Assembly (NCBI RefSeq): GCF_000429945.1
Contig: NZ_AUCV01000047.1
Location: forward strand, 1-51,495
DNA: 51,495 nt
Origin: Desulfogranum japonicum DSM 18378
GTDB taxonomy: Bacteria; Desulfobacterota; Desulfobulbia; Desulfobulbales; Desulfobulbaceae
Direction: 5' to 3'
A model generated the notes under the pieces. That model was not told the DNA's origin and searched no databases. It was given only the letters and a program-made list of their open reading frames with translations. A program made the position numbers and the translations under genes. Below are positions 24,101 to 33,155 of the stretch, piece after piece (the first letter of the stretch is position 1; every line of letters begins with the position of its first letter).

Positions 24101-25114
24101 TATGGATATGAATGCCAGGGCATGGGGGGCAATGGTTTCCTGTAAACCCAGCTTATTTCTTATCAGGGCCCAGTAATCTTCTGATACGCCGATGATCTGT
24201 CCCTCCGTATTTGTAAAACTGAACGGCATCCAGCCGCTGGACTGCTGCCTCCGGAAGGTATGTGCATCAAGATATGCTTTTTCTTCTTCAGAGAGATACA
24301 TTTCGCCGGTTGTCGTCAATGCCGGCCTGGTAAACCAACGGTTCCATATTTCCTGTTTTACTGCGGGAGGCAGGTTCTGCTGGGCCTTGTTCAGGATTGA
24401 GGCCAGGAGTGGTTCATTGCGTGAAACAGCGTAATAATGGGCTGCCATTTCCTTTTGTGTTCCAAAAAACGCAACGCCTTTGGAGGAAACATCGCCGATC
24501 AGGGCGCGACGGAGAATCCACTGGCCTGAATGGAATTCCTGTATGGCCGCGTCCGCCTGTTTTGTTGCAACCAGGCGGAACATATCTTCGGCATTATCTG
24601 CCATGACGATCGTGGCATCAGGAAGATGTTTTTTAAAGAGAGAGTTCAGCGAATATTGCTGGTAGGAGGCAATCCGTTTTCCTGCCAAATCTTCAATGCC
24701 CTGTACGTCATATCTGTCTGAGTGCATAAAGATGTGGAGAACTACCGGGAAATATTCTTTTGAAAAGAAGAGTTTTTCCGCTCGTTCCGGCGTATGGATC
24801 AGCCCCATGGTGGCATTGATTTCACCGCTTTCGGTCTTGATCAGGGCTTCGGCAAGGGACATAAAATGAAATCGAGGGGAGATACCTGCCTGTTTGATAA
24901 TCCTGGCCACAATATCGGTAAAGTAGCCGGTTACCTTCCCCTCTTCTTCATAAATGAACGGATCCAGTTTAAAACCGGCCACATCAATGGTGGGGTGGTC
25001 ATGTATCCACTGCTTTTCCTCGTCCGTGAACGCAATGCCTGCAAAAGCATATCCTGAAAAAAGGATTAGCACTGAAGTTACGAGGATATGGAAGAGGATT
25101 TTCCGGTTCATCAT
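21173..25114 (-). CDS. Hybrid histidine kinase with two periplasmic solute-binding domains
   Basis: A 1313-residue kinase. After a signal sequence come two tandem SBP_bac_3 domains (about 30-265 and 275-505), a membrane helix (about 515-535), a PAS domain (about 560-680), HisKA ([12 protein letters not shown]), HATPase, one receiver (VDDSSMN; acceptor in LMDVQMP) and an HPt domain (HKFAGNAG). The C-terminal about 70 residues match the tail of the kinase at 15998. The architecture is EvgS/BvgS-like: ligand binding outside steers phosphorelay inside. Its natural output is the receiver-cyclase gene 25 bp downstream, and perhaps the related receiver-PP2C at 39491. It follows the polysaccharide genes by 54 bp and may share their transcript. 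Confidence 0.93.
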   Translation of the reverse strand: MMNRKILFHILVTSVLILFSGYAFAGIAFTDEEKQWIHDHPTIDVAGFKLDPFIYEEEGKVTGYFTDIVARIIKQAGISPRFHFMSLAEALIKTESGEINATMGLIHTPERAEKLFFSKEYFPVVLHIFMHSDRYDVQGIEDLAGKRIASYQQYSLNSLFKKHLPDATIVMADNAEDMFRLVATKQADAAIQEFHSGQWILRRALIGDVSSKGVAFFGTQKEMAAHYYAVSRNEPLLASILNKAQQNLPPAVKQEIWNRWFTRPALTTTGEMYLSEEEKAYLDAHTFRRQQSSGWMPFSFTNTEGQIIGVSEDYWALIRNKLGLQETIAPHALAFISILGRMQEGEIDIYASTSKTTDREEFAVFTDSYEEFPIAIATHKATDYIFDPSVLNGRRVSVGKDYSAYYLMKQRYPAIDFIQVKDTKEALEFVRDGGAFAAIDCLPALQFQLNSLGSEELKLSGVTQVVFPVQIMVRKEHARLVPLLNRAISAITPAERAKIREKWMMYKVLTRTDYSLSWKLAAVFTVVLLLIAYWNRRLLREIAERKEAEQERHRMYKKLRDAKEQAEIAQNRLHAAIDAIDEGFVIYDSEDRLNLCNAKYLEIYKESADLLVQGVDFEEVIRKGVERGQYLDALGREEEWIAERLACHQGGDISIEQKLPNGRWVKIAERKSEDGSVVGIRTDISKLKFALEAAEAANKAKSQFLATMSHEIRTPLNSVIGQTWLLGQRDDITPEVQQEIDKIHSAGQMLLSLVNDILDMSKIEAGEISLEMVPMRLEGLLKELESLLTFQAQAKGLDLNIGTLPRGAANNVICDPTRLRQVLLNLLNNGIKFTTSGHISLSVETAGPLCHTEDGDTFQRLRFRVEDTGSGISPEVLPKLFTPFHQADSSITRVYGGTGLGLAIVRKLTQAMGGKVSVESTPGQGSCFTVELPFQIATEKENQEAALYQAPLDLSAEQMWLSGLHILLVDDSSMNLDVASGILRREGASVATCSNGAEALTWLQAPGNLVDIVLMDVQMPVMDGNTAVANIRCIDSLKGLPVIALTASALSSEREKSIQAGMDDYLTKPFEPEQMIQMIRRHVEAARGIPIPVVKRDSSSGSSISWPRIKGINGNSARHRTQGDLPLFMNLLRRFVDGNRKLEQPLPMPISQQDKTVLHAQLHKFAGNAGLIGADALFRLAKHIENCLQDNTPRDMARLLEELATQYQNLREAIMPVLQEYEQKTKPDQSAVLDSAKLDELSKAVAQKKISAMKLYQEVQPALRSLIPKEAFKVLDEAMAKLNFVEVQKQLNELAAAMDTADSGRQDEKSQYP

Positions 25115-25168
25115 CGAGGGAAATCACCAGGTGTCTGGTTTTTCATAACAGTTCCTTTGATCATAATG

Positions 25169-26254
25169 TCAGGTCGCCTTGGTATGGGGTTTGTGTTTGC
25201 CGGGAGTATTGCGCAAGGGGCTTTTGGCAATTTTACCCAGATAATAGCGAAGTACCCCCAGAATATCAGGAAACACCACCAGCGAGCAGTGCCAGGCATA
25301 AACACGGGCCTGTTGTTCGGTGAGGTCCATGGCATCCCTGAAGGCATTTACCCTGAACAGCCTTGGCCAAAATAGCAGTACAAGGGCCAGAAGCGTTGAA
25401 ATAAAACAGGGAATGAAAAAGAGGGAATGGAGAAAAAAGGCCATGATCAACAGGCAGATGGCAGTGACGAAAAAGAAAAGCGTGCCCCCGCCCCGCACAA
25501 TAATGCGTCGAAACTCGATAAACCAGAATCTCCTTTCCCTGCCCGCACCCTTGTCGATGACCGCGGCAAATCCGTAACCTGAGCGAAAGGCCCGTTTGAA
25601 GTATTGTGAGATTTTGAACATGGCAATATCATGGTGGGTCATCACCGTATCCAGTTGCAGAATCCGCCATCCTTTATCCCTGACTCTCTGGCTCAACTCC
25701 GGATCTTCACCTCCCACCATTATTTCATCATAGCCTCCTGTCTCTTCCAAAATTTTCCGGCGGATAAGAACATCGCCGCCAAATGCTTCGGCCTCTCCGG
25801 CAGGGCCGTTCCACTCTAGGCTGGTGAGCCAGTTAAAGACTGTTGTATCAGGGTGCATTTCCTTTCTGTATCCCTGAACGGCCCCTGTTTTTTCACTGTA
25901 TATTGCCTGAACACCTTTTGTCAGCCAATCCGGTTCCAGGACGGTATCTGAATCGAGAAACTGAATCAGCGGCGAGTGGCCAGCTCTCCAGCCAGCGTTT
26001 CTTCCCCTTCCCGGAGTAGGGTGACGGTCTCCCAGACTGATAACCTGAATATCTGCGGTTGATTTGGCGATTTCGACACTTCTATCCATGGAGCCGCCGT
26101 CCACATAGATCACATGCAGCTTTTCCCATGGATACTCACAGTCCCTGATTGATTGCAGACATCTGGTCAGGGTCGCCTCGGTGTTGACGCCGATGACCAC
26201 GCAATCTATGTCTGGCAGGCTGGAGGGGTCTATGTTGTTGATGGTACGAAGCAT
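25169..26254 (-). CDS. Family 2 glycosyltransferase with C-terminal membrane helices
   Basis: A 361-residue GT2 protein from the ATG at 26254. It shows the GT-A start CVVIGVNTEATLTRCLQSI, the DGGSMDRS loop, the metal-binding FLDSDT motif, and GGEDPELSQRVRDKGW near the acceptor site. About three hydrophobic helices near the C-terminus anchor it to the inner membrane. The frame extends to 26392 but that part overlaps the phosphoesterase gene; the ATG at 26254 has GAAGGA 6 nt upstream and leaves an 11-bp gap. It probably adds one sugar to the lipid-linked repeat unit. It is the most downstream polysaccharide gene. Confidence 0.88.
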   Translation of the reverse strand: MLRTINNIDPSSLPDIDCVVIGVNTEATLTRCLQSIRDCEYPWEKLHVIYVDGGSMDRSVEIAKSTADIQVISLGDRHPTPGRGRNAGWRAGHSPLIQFLDSDTVLEPDWLTKGVQAIYSEKTGAVQGYRKEMHPDTTVFNWLTSLEWNGPAGEAEAFGGDVLIRRKILEETGGYDEIMVGGEDPELSQRVRDKGWRILQLDTVMTHHDIAMFKISQYFKRAFRSGYGFAAVIDKGAGRERRFWFIEFRRIIVRGGGTLFFFVTAICLLIMAFFLHSLFFIPCFISTLLALVLLFWPRLFRVNAFRDAMDLTEQQARVYAWHCSLVVFPDILGVLRYYLGKIAKSPLRNTPGKHKPHTKAT

Positions 26255-26265
26255 GCTGTATCCTT

Positions 26266-27216
26266 CTATTTTCTGCGCAGGGTATGCACTGCAATCTCGG
26301 GCGGACAGTTGAAACGCACCGGCACACCACTGGAACCGGTACCAAAGGAAGTATAGCCCTGCATATTCTGAAACTTCCATCGGCCGGCACAAAAACGCCT
26401 GGGACAGGAGGCGTTTGTTATCACCGGAATACCTCCGGGAAGACAGATCTGTCCGCCGTGAGTGTGGCCGCAGAGGAAAAAATCCACTTCTTCCAGGGCG
26501 GCTTTTTTGTAGAGTTCCGGGGTGTGTGAAAGGAGGATGACTGTGTCCTCTGGTGGAACATGCAGGAGTGTCTTGCCAAGGTCGGCGCAGTGAAAGAGAT
26601 GGTCGTCATCAACACCGGCCAGCCAGATTCTGGAACCATTCTGATCCAGGCTCACAGCCTCATTCAGGAGCATGGATAACCCCGCTTCTTCAAGGGGCGA
26701 AACGAATTCAATGAAGTCATGGTTGCCCAGTATGCCCCAGGTACCCATGGAGACGTTGATGGCCTGAAGAATTTTTGCCATAATCCGTACCGTTTCCCGG
26801 TGCGAGGAATGGGTCTTGAAACGGTAATCACCAGTGATGACGCAGACATCGGCCCTGATGGTTTCCAGCAGTTTGCACAATTCCACCGCCTCGCTGGCAA
26901 TGCCGTCTGCATGAATATCAGAAAGATGCAGGATGCGTAGTCCGTCAAAGGCAACGGGAAGATTACGCAGGGTAAATTCATGTTCACGCACCTTGTAGGT
27001 GAGAGCGTTTTTTGCCCCTCGGCCATAGCAGAATGCACCCTTGAGCACCACGGTAACCAGTGTGTTGAAGAGGCTGCTGTTTTCATAGTGAAAAGTTTTC
27101 AGCGAGTCGTTGCGGACAAACATTCTATCTGCATAGTTGACCTGAATGCGCAGTCGTTTGCCCAGGTGACGCTCACCGATTCTCTTTTTTAAGTCTGCAA
27201 AGACGTGGGCTTCCAT
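26266..27216 (-). CDS. Metallophosphoesterase, calcineurin-like
   Basis: A 316-residue protein with all dimetal phosphoesterase motifs: LSDIHADG, a GDY motif, GNHDF, the LLSHTPE segment and GHTHGGQI. It resembles the YaeI/YkuE-type group, some of which act on lipid-linked or glycerophospho substrates. No clear membrane helix is present. The gene lies 3 bp after a glycosyltransferase gene and 11 bp before another, so it belongs to the polysaccharide operon. A role in removing phosphate from a lipid carrier or a precursor is possible but unproven. Confidence 0.88.
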   Translation of the reverse strand: MEAHVFADLKKRIGERHLGKRLRIQVNYADRMFVRNDSLKTFHYENSSLFNTLVTVVLKGAFCYGRGAKNALTYKVREHEFTLRNLPVAFDGLRILHLSDIHADGIASEAVELCKLLETIRADVCVITGDYRFKTHSSHRETVRIMAKILQAINVSMGTWGILGNHDFIEFVSPLEEAGLSMLLNEAVSLDQNGSRIWLAGVDDDHLFHCADLGKTLLHVPPEDTVILLSHTPELYKKAALEEVDFFLCGHTHGGQICLPGGIPVITNASCPRRFCAGRWKFQNMQGYTSFGTGSSGVPVRFNCPPEIAVHTLRRK

Positions 27217-27219
27217 TGT

Positions 27220-28416
27220 TCAGTCGTCCTGCTGTTTTAATTCTGATTTGCGGATGGTCCGAGTCCACTTGCCGCCCCTGCCTGAAAAGGCCATTTTCAG
27301 GTACAGTACAAGCTTCCATACGATGTAGAGAGGTGCAGTCGCCAGATAGCACCAGAGTCGCAAAGGGGCTTGCATCAGGAGTTGCCCGGAGGCAACATAG
27401 AACATGATAATGACCAGGCAGATCAGGGGGATGGGAAGGGTTGCCGGCAAGAGCAGCCAGGAAATTGCCAGGGTAGCCATGACAGTCACTATGAGCAGGG
27501 AAAGAGGAGGTACAGCCAGGTCCATGAGGGCCTGAAAGTAGCGAAACTCTCCACCCAGGCACTTTGCAGCCAGATGCGGGATCAGTTTTCTGGCCAGGGA
27601 AAAGCGTCCGCCTTCCCAACGCTGTCGCTGGCTCGATGCCTGGGAGTGACTGATTGCCATTTCACTGCGAATAACCGCCTCTGGATTGTAATGAACATTG
27701 ACCCAGTCTCTGAGCAGCAGCAGGGAAAATTCCACGTCCTCCACCACGCTGTGGGCCGGCCAGCCGTAGGTTTCCAGTATTTCTTTTCTGAAGGCCATGC
27801 CGTTGCCCTTGAGGGTGGCTGTGCCGAAAAGCCGGGTACTGCCGGCCATTCGCAGATGATTGAAGACGTTGAATGCGGCTGACATCAGGGCCGTCCGCCA
27901 GGAATCATAGGGGTTGGCCACCCCGTTGTAGGCCTGTACCACCTGAACTTCAGGGTGGGAGAGGCTGCTGTTCAACTCTTTGAAGTAGTTCTGTTCAGGG
28001 ACCACGTCGGCGTCGATGATGGTGAGCAGGTTACAGGAGCTGTAGAGTTCCTGGTAACTGGTGAGAAACCAGTCCAGTGCCTGGCCTTTTCCCGGCATCT
28101 CCGGATTGTGACGTTCAGTTACTGTCGCGCCGCTGTTTTTTGCCACCTTGGCTGTGTTGTCAGTGCAGTTGTCTGCGATTACAAATATTTTAAGCAACTC
28201 TTTGGGGTAACGACAGCGTCGAACAGCGGCGATGGTCTCTTCCATCTGCAGTTCCTCGTTGTGTGCGGGGATCAATACTCCCATCATGAAAAATGGAGCA
28301 TCCTCAATCTTTTTCGGTTGAAACAGCCAGGCTCCCACTGTGAGAAGGAGCAGCCAGAGGCAGGCCAGGATCTGGAAAAAGAGAAAGAGGATGTACAATG
28401 TCTGCAGGATCACCAT
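27220..28416 (-). CDS. Family 2 membrane glycosyltransferase
   Basis: A 398-residue processive-type GT2. An N-terminal helix is followed by the GT-A core with LIPAHNEE, ADNCTDNT, the IDADVVPE metal-binding motif and the QRQRWEGGR motif typical of cellulose/chitin/poly-GlcNAc synthase relatives. Three or four C-terminal helices follow. It may transfer one sugar or extend a short stretch. It lies 21 bp after the upstream glycosyltransferase gene. The ATG start has only a weak ribosome site. Confidence 0.9.
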   Translation of the reverse strand: MVILQTLYILFLFFQILACLWLLLLTVGAWLFQPKKIEDAPFFMMGVLIPAHNEELQMEETIAAVRRCRYPKELLKIFVIADNCTDNTAKVAKNSGATVTERHNPEMPGKGQALDWFLTSYQELYSSCNLLTIIDADVVPEQNYFKELNSSLSHPEVQVVQAYNGVANPYDSWRTALMSAAFNVFNHLRMAGSTRLFGTATLKGNGMAFRKEILETYGWPAHSVVEDVEFSLLLLRDWVNVHYNPEAVIRSEMAISHSQASSQRQRWEGGRFSLARKLIPHLAAKCLGGEFRYFQALMDLAVPPLSLLIVTVMATLAISWLLLPATLPIPLICLVIIMFYVASGQLLMQAPLRLWCYLATAPLYIVWKLVLYLKMAFSGRGGKWTRTIRKSELKQQDD

Positions 28417-28437
28417 ATCACCACCCCAAAACGAGCC

Positions 28438-29643
28438 TTACGGAAGTTGTTTAAAAATATCCGCCAGGGCCCTGTTATTTTTTTCAGTGTTGTACAGTTG
28501 TTTTACTTTCAGCCTGCCCGCCTTTCCCAGGCGCTCCCGAAGGTCTGCATCTTCAAGGAGAGTGGAGATCTGGGCGGCAAGATCGTTCACGTCGCCGGGA
28601 GTGGCCAGAAGGCCGTCATGGCCATGTTCGATCAGTTCCGGGATACCGGTAATCCTGGTGGAAATAACCGGTATCTCCTTGGCCATGGCTTCCATGAGAA
28701 CCACGGGGACTCCTTCGGCAAAACTGGGCAAAACAAAGATATCAGCCCGGTCATAGTAGCTGCGCACCTTGTCCTGGCCCATGGATCCGGCAAAGGTGAC
28801 GCTGTCGGTCATGAGCAGGTTCTGGCTCAGCTGCTGCAGAGACTCCAGATCTTGTCCGCCGCCGACAAAATTGAGATGGAGTCTTTTCCCCCTTTTCAGG
28901 AGTTGAGAGCAGGCCTCTATGAGTATGTGCTGGCCCTTGGCCGGCACCAGACGACCAACGCAGAGCAGTTGTATGACGTCGTTTCCCGGAAGAGGACGAC
29001 CTGTGTAGACAGTCGGATCTATGCCACAGCGAATGATGTGGAAATTGGACCAGAGATCATGGCTGGTCAACCTCATCAGCTGGCTGGAACAGTAGTGACT
29101 GATGGAGCGGACAAACGTGGCTCCCTCAATCTTTTCTTTGAGAAGATTGGATTCCACGCCGTAGAAAATATCTGGGCCGTGAACGGAGAAGCTGTAACGT
29201 ACAGTCCCATACTGCTTGCCCAGCATCGCCACCAGTACAGTGGAATCTCCGAAATGTTCATGGATATGCTCTACGTCGTTCTCCCGCATCCAATCCATCA
29301 GGATTCCGGCCTCAATAAGGTAGCCAAGGGCCTTGACCGGGCTTTTCGGTCCCTTGAAGAGGTAGGATACGGCTGTAAACGCCATTCGCAGGTAACCAGC
29401 TGGCGAACGAAGAAAACACTTGAGATGGGCGGAAAGGATTTTCAGGGGTGACAAGGTCTTCATGACCATGGTTTCAGCTGCCTCTTTCTGCTCCGCTTCT
29501 GTCATGATATCCACCTGTGGAGGAGGATTCACAGAGGCTGTCACCACCTCTATACCCTCCTGGCGCAGGGAGCAGATCTCCCTGAAAATAAAGGTGTGGC
29601 TGAGGGCCGGGTATATACTGCACAGGTAGGCAACACGTTTCAT
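28438..29643 (-). CDS. Family 4 glycosyltransferase (WcaL-like)
   Basis: A 401-residue GT-B enzyme. The C-terminal nucleotide-sugar site is visible: VGRLVPAKGQHILIEA, FVLPSFAEGVPVVLMEAMA (the EX7E motif) and DGLLATPGDVNDLA. The N-terminus MKRVAYLCSIYPALSHTF resembles colanic-acid type transferases. I chose the ATG at 29643: it has GGAGG 7 nt upstream and overlaps the stop of the VanZ gene as ATGA, while the longer frame starts at a TTG (29649). Probably uses an activated sugar in the cytoplasm to extend the repeat unit. Confidence 0.9.
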   Translation of the reverse strand: MKRVAYLCSIYPALSHTFIFREICSLRQEGIEVVTASVNPPPQVDIMTEAEQKEAAETMVMKTLSPLKILSAHLKCFLRSPAGYLRMAFTAVSYLFKGPKSPVKALGYLIEAGILMDWMRENDVEHIHEHFGDSTVLVAMLGKQYGTVRYSFSVHGPDIFYGVESNLLKEKIEGATFVRSISHYCSSQLMRLTSHDLWSNFHIIRCGIDPTVYTGRPLPGNDVIQLLCVGRLVPAKGQHILIEACSQLLKRGKRLHLNFVGGGQDLESLQQLSQNLLMTDSVTFAGSMGQDKVRSYYDRADIFVLPSFAEGVPVVLMEAMAKEIPVISTRITGIPELIEHGHDGLLATPGDVNDLAAQISTLLEDADLRERLGKAGRLKVKQLYNTEKNNRALADIFKQLP

Positions 29644-30035
29644 GCGCAATCCTCCGGGGGAGCGAAGTATTTGGTTTTTATCCGGATGATACAGCCAATG
29701 AACAGCCCCAGGAGAGCGCCCAGATTGTTGGCGATGAGATCATGGGCACTGAATTCGCGGCCCGGCACCGATCTCTGCATAAACTCTAGGAGGTATCCGT
29801 ATGGTGCAACCGACAGTGCCAGGAGAAGGGCTGTCTTGCGATCAGGAACTCCGAAGAGAGGCAGGGCGGCAAGGAGAAGGAAAAAGAAGGCATGAAGGAG
29901 CTTATCTACGCCAAACTGTTCGCCGGGAGGACTCATCTTCGGCAGCAGGGAGCCCACAGTGATGACAGCCAGAATCGCTAACCAGAGCACCATACTGAGC
30001 CTTTCCGATTTTGTTTTCGGCAGTTGAATATTCAC
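29640..30035 (-). CDS. VanZ-like small membrane protein
   Basis: A 131-residue protein with four predicted helices and the VanZ-family pattern SLLP...DKLLHAFFFLLLA...EFMQRSVPGREFSAHDLIANNLGALLG, given here in part. Such proteins often sit in polysaccharide or exosortase loci; their function is not known. Translation starts at a GTG with AGGAGG 6 nt upstream and overlaps the polymerase stop codon by 4 bp, so the two are translationally coupled. Confidence 0.85.
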   Translation of the reverse strand: MNIQLPKTKSERLSMVLWLAILAVITVGSLLPKMSPPGEQFGVDKLLHAFFFLLLAALPLFGVPDRKTALLLALSVAPYGYLLEFMQRSVPGREFSAHDLIANNLGALLGLFIGCIIRIKTKYFAPPEDCA

Positions 30036-31444
30036 CCCTCACCTCCTATCAAACGGGTACGGAATCCTTCATCCATGCTGTCCTCTACGTCCATTAATAC
30101 CTCACCGTCAGGCTCTTTTACCCCTGTGGTCAGCATGGTATTGATACCGCCGGCAAAGAGCATGAAGATCGGATTCACCATTGCGTTGAGCAGATTGTCG
30201 ATCATGTAAATGGTCAGCATGGTGGCGAAAACAGAGGCTGCAGCATATCTGGGGCTGGCCCACTCCCTGAGTGGAACCTTGACCAGCATGAGGAGCATGG
30301 GCAGAATAATGGTTACAGTCATGAGTACGATGCCGTAGATACCCCGGACCCCGTATGCTATGATCCACAACCCGTCGGTAATGGTCAGGTCTTTGCCGTC
30401 GTCATCATACACCCTGGATCGGCCCCATCCGGCCCAGCCGAAAAAACTGCCTTCCTGGGCCTTGTCTATGAGCATTTCTTCGTTGTCAAAACGAAATTGC
30501 AGGGACTGGGCTCTTTCCGCACTGTAGTTTCGCTCCACCCAGCTGGAAAGGTTTGTACCATTCCAGTAGCCGGTGCTTCTCGTGATCATATAGGCCGGGG
30601 GAATAAGGAGCAGGATGATGAAGAGAATTGGAATTTTTGTACGTTGGGCCGTAAAAAGGGTGAACATCCCGAGAATAAAGAGGCCAAGGGCACCGCTGGA
30701 TTTCATCAGCATGGTTGTTATGAGCAGGGGCGGAATAAACCACACGGCTGGAATGGGGATCAACGGCAGTTTTTTCGGCAGCAGTTTGGCATAGTGCAGC
30801 CATATCCCGAAAAAGGAGGCGGAAACCATCCACATGGCAACCATCAGGCCGTGCTGCATGTAGACCACTGGCCGGAAGCCACCGGCCCGCATGGATTGCA
30901 GAATGTTTGCCTGGCTGAACCCATAGGTCATCCGGTGCAGCTGGGGGCTGATTGCCATTTCGATGAAACAGAAGGGAATGTAGAGAATGCCGCCGATGAA
31001 GATGGCCAGAGCAAGGGTCTTCAGGCCTTCCGGATCGGCGAAATAGACCTTGGCTACAAAATAGGGCAATCCCCAGGTAACGGTTTGTTGCAGGGTCTCG
31101 GACATGCCATCGTAGGCACCAATGCCATTGGCCAGGGATGAAAAAAATGGACAGGTGCACCAGAGAAGCATGGGAAGGTCCATCACGCTCAGCCGAACCG
31201 ACAGCAGGGTCCGGCGGTCAAAAATAAAAGCCCCCCCAAGAACGGCGACACACGTGGCAAACATTTTGGACAGGTCCGGCAAGCCAGGTATGGGAATCGT
31301 TGCCTCGGGCAGAAACATCCAGCCGAGAACAAAGGCGCCGGCAACGACAACTCTCTTCTCAAACCTGGAAAAAGCCCAGACCACCAGCGGCATCCAGGAA
31401 ATCAGGGCCAAAGGCACCAGTGCATTTCCACGCGCCCCAAGCAT
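30032..31444 (-). CDS. O-antigen polymerase/ligase-like membrane protein (Wzy candidate)
   Basis: A 470-residue protein with about ten to twelve hydrophobic helices and a large polar loop in the second half (about 290-370), the usual shape of Wzy polymerases and O-antigen ligases. Conserved sequence in these families is poor, so the call rests on shape and place: it is the only such protein in a locus that also has a flippase, a chain-length protein and an export channel. It overlaps the glycosyltransferase gene upstream by one base (TGATG), implying coupled translation. Confidence 0.75.
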   Translation of the reverse strand: MLGARGNALVPLALISWMPLVVWAFSRFEKRVVVAGAFVLGWMFLPEATIPIPGLPDLSKMFATCVAVLGGAFIFDRRTLLSVRLSVMDLPMLLWCTCPFFSSLANGIGAYDGMSETLQQTVTWGLPYFVAKVYFADPEGLKTLALAIFIGGILYIPFCFIEMAISPQLHRMTYGFSQANILQSMRAGGFRPVVYMQHGLMVAMWMVSASFFGIWLHYAKLLPKKLPLIPIPAVWFIPPLLITTMLMKSSGALGLFILGMFTLFTAQRTKIPILFIILLLIPPAYMITRSTGYWNGTNLSSWVERNYSAERAQSLQFRFDNEEMLIDKAQEGSFFGWAGWGRSRVYDDDGKDLTITDGLWIIAYGVRGIYGIVLMTVTIILPMLLMLVKVPLREWASPRYAAASVFATMLTIYMIDNLLNAMVNPIFMLFAGGINTMLTTGVKEPDGEVLMDVEDSMDEGFRTRLIGGEG

Positions 31445-32640
31445 CAGAGAATACCCTCAACAGCGAGTTTCATTTTTGCCCGCCAGCTGTTTTCCTGGTC
31501 ATAGAATTGTTGCTGAACCCTTTGGCAGGCTGAGAGCTTATCCTGGTAAAAAACGGAATCTTCGACCAACCGTTCCACACCCAGGCGGTAGTCGTCAACG
31601 TTGTCCGGCCTTGCTTCGACCACTGCCGGCCGGACATCGTCAATGGCCGGGCAGACTGCGGAAGTAAGGACCGGCCGGTTATTGAGGATGGATTCGGCCA
31701 CCACCTTGTTAAACCCCTCTTCAAAATCAGACCTTGTGGGAACTATGAAGGCATGGGAGTGGCGGATGAGTTCAAGCATTTTCGGGCGATGGCAATACCC
31801 GTGGACACGGAAGATGTGGCCAATCCCTCTGTCGGCCACCATCTGGCGCAGCTTACCCTCCTGGGAACCGTCGCCGGCAATGTCCCAGATGACCTTGTTT
31901 TTGATCGCTGCCTTCAATCGGGTACAGATCTCGATCAGATCAAATATTCCCTTGTTTGTCTCCAACCTGCCTGCAAAAAGAATATGAAATGTATCACTGT
32001 CATGTACCGGCATGGGGACGGATTCAAAAGTCTCCCTGCGGTAGCAGGGGCGAAACCGATGCACAGGTCGCAGGCGACTTCCGCCTATCAGCTGCAGTTG
32101 CCGGCGGATATCTTCTGAAATACACAGTATCCCCAGGGCCCTTCTGGTGAACAGACTGCGGTTGAAAAAATTGAGAATCCGTTGTTTTGTATCCAGGGGT
32201 TTGAATTTGGGCCAGAGCGTGCAGTGAATGGTGGGGATGAGTGCCAGTTGCGGCGGCGCGTACCAGCCAAGGCTGAAGAGATGGCCGGTACTTTCGGCAG
32301 CAACCAGTACGTCAGCCCCCTCTTTTGCGGCAATTTGGATCAGCCCCTTTGCGTAGGCGAGTTGCTGCCGGTGGTAACTGATACCGCTCGCCATGGCTCC
32401 TTTGGGCCTGTTTTCGACGACGAACTGATCATTTTTCAGGATGTCGGCTCTCGGGTTGAAGGAAACAGCCACCCCCCTGACGCCCAGTTCTCTGCAGACC
32501 TGAAAGAATTGGCCTGAATAGGTGACCGCAACCTGGTGAGGGTCATCTACGCCCGAGTCCCAGGCCTGGAAGGTCTTGACCACGTCTCCGGGACCGGCTG
32601 CGTACAGGATACATATGTCCTTTCGTTTTCTCTCAGCCAT
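31444..32640 (-). CDS. Family 4 glycosyltransferase
   Basis: A 398-residue GT-B enzyme. Visible motifs are FHILFAGRLETNKGIFDLIE, the DGSQEGKLRQM loop, HAFIVPTRSDFEEGFNKVVAE (EX7E) and SACQRVQQQF near the end. The N-terminal half is less typical and shows the nucleotide-side sequence YAAGPGDVVKTFQAW. A ribosome site AGGGAA precedes the ATG. Its first codons overlap the end of the acetyltransferase gene by 8 bp. Confidence 0.88.
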   Translation of the reverse strand: MAERKRKDICILYAAGPGDVVKTFQAWDSGVDDPHQVAVTYSGQFFQVCRELGVRGVAVSFNPRADILKNDQFVVENRPKGAMASGISYHRQQLAYAKGLIQIAAKEGADVLVAAESTGHLFSLGWYAPPQLALIPTIHCTLWPKFKPLDTKQRILNFFNRSLFTRRALGILCISEDIRRQLQLIGGSRLRPVHRFRPCYRRETFESVPMPVHDSDTFHILFAGRLETNKGIFDLIEICTRLKAAIKNKVIWDIAGDGSQEGKLRQMVADRGIGHIFRVHGYCHRPKMLELIRHSHAFIVPTRSDFEEGFNKVVAESILNNRPVLTSAVCPAIDDVRPAVVEARPDNVDDYRLGVERLVEDSVFYQDKLSACQRVQQQFYDQENSWRAKMKLAVEGIL

Positions 32641-33154
32641 TGGGTTCCCTGTTATTTCCTATGATGCGTGCCGGTATGCCTACAGCCGTTGTTCCTGACG
32701 GTATATCCTGGAGGACTACAGCGTTGGCCCCGATTTGTGCATGGTCGCCGATAACCACTCCCCCGAGGATTTTAGCTCCGGCCCCGATATCGACATGGCC
32801 GCCGATTCTGGGAAGCCCTGGTTTGGGGCCGGTTCCCAGGGTTACCTGCTGCAGGATTAAACAGTTGGGCCCAACCACTGCATCGGGGTGGATGACCACA
32901 CCTTGCGGGTGGAGAATGATGACTCCCCCGCCGAGCTGCGCGTTGATGGGAATATCACTGCCGCAGACCACAGACCAGAAACGATGCCGGAGAATGATCA
33001 ACGGTCTGGTCAGCTTTGTAAGGCGGCCCTGGTTGGTCTGGTATTGGCGAATGGTGCGGATCAGCCTTTTCCAGGGTTCATAGCGGCCAGGTGTGACCGA
33101 TTCCCTCGACCAGTCGGGTACGTCAGCTGAAACTGTCTGGATATTTTTTTTCAT
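32633..33154 (-). CDS. Hexapeptide acetyltransferase, serine acetyltransferase-like
   Basis: A 173-residue left-handed beta-helix acyltransferase (CysE/WcaB-like). Hexapeptide repeats run through the second half: IPINAQLGGGVIILHPQG, VVGPNCLIL, IGGHVDIGAGAKILGGV and IGDHAQIGANAVV. In polysaccharide loci such enzymes usually O-acetylate sugars rather than serine. It shares its organisation with the acetyltransferase at 42504. Confidence 0.87.
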   Translation of the reverse strand: MKKNIQTVSADVPDWSRESVTPGRYEPWKRLIRTIRQYQTNQGRLTKLTRPLIILRHRFWSVVCGSDIPINAQLGGGVIILHPQGVVIHPDAVVGPNCLILQQVTLGTGPKPGLPRIGGHVDIGAGAKILGGVVIGDHAQIGANAVVLQDIPSGTTAVGIPARIIGNNREPNG

Positions 33155-33155
33155 A

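Noticed and set aside
27955-29451. Long plus-strand open frame of 498 codons
   Set aside because: It is antisense to two clear glycosyltransferase genes, and the protein has no recognisable domain; it results from codon bias on the other strand.
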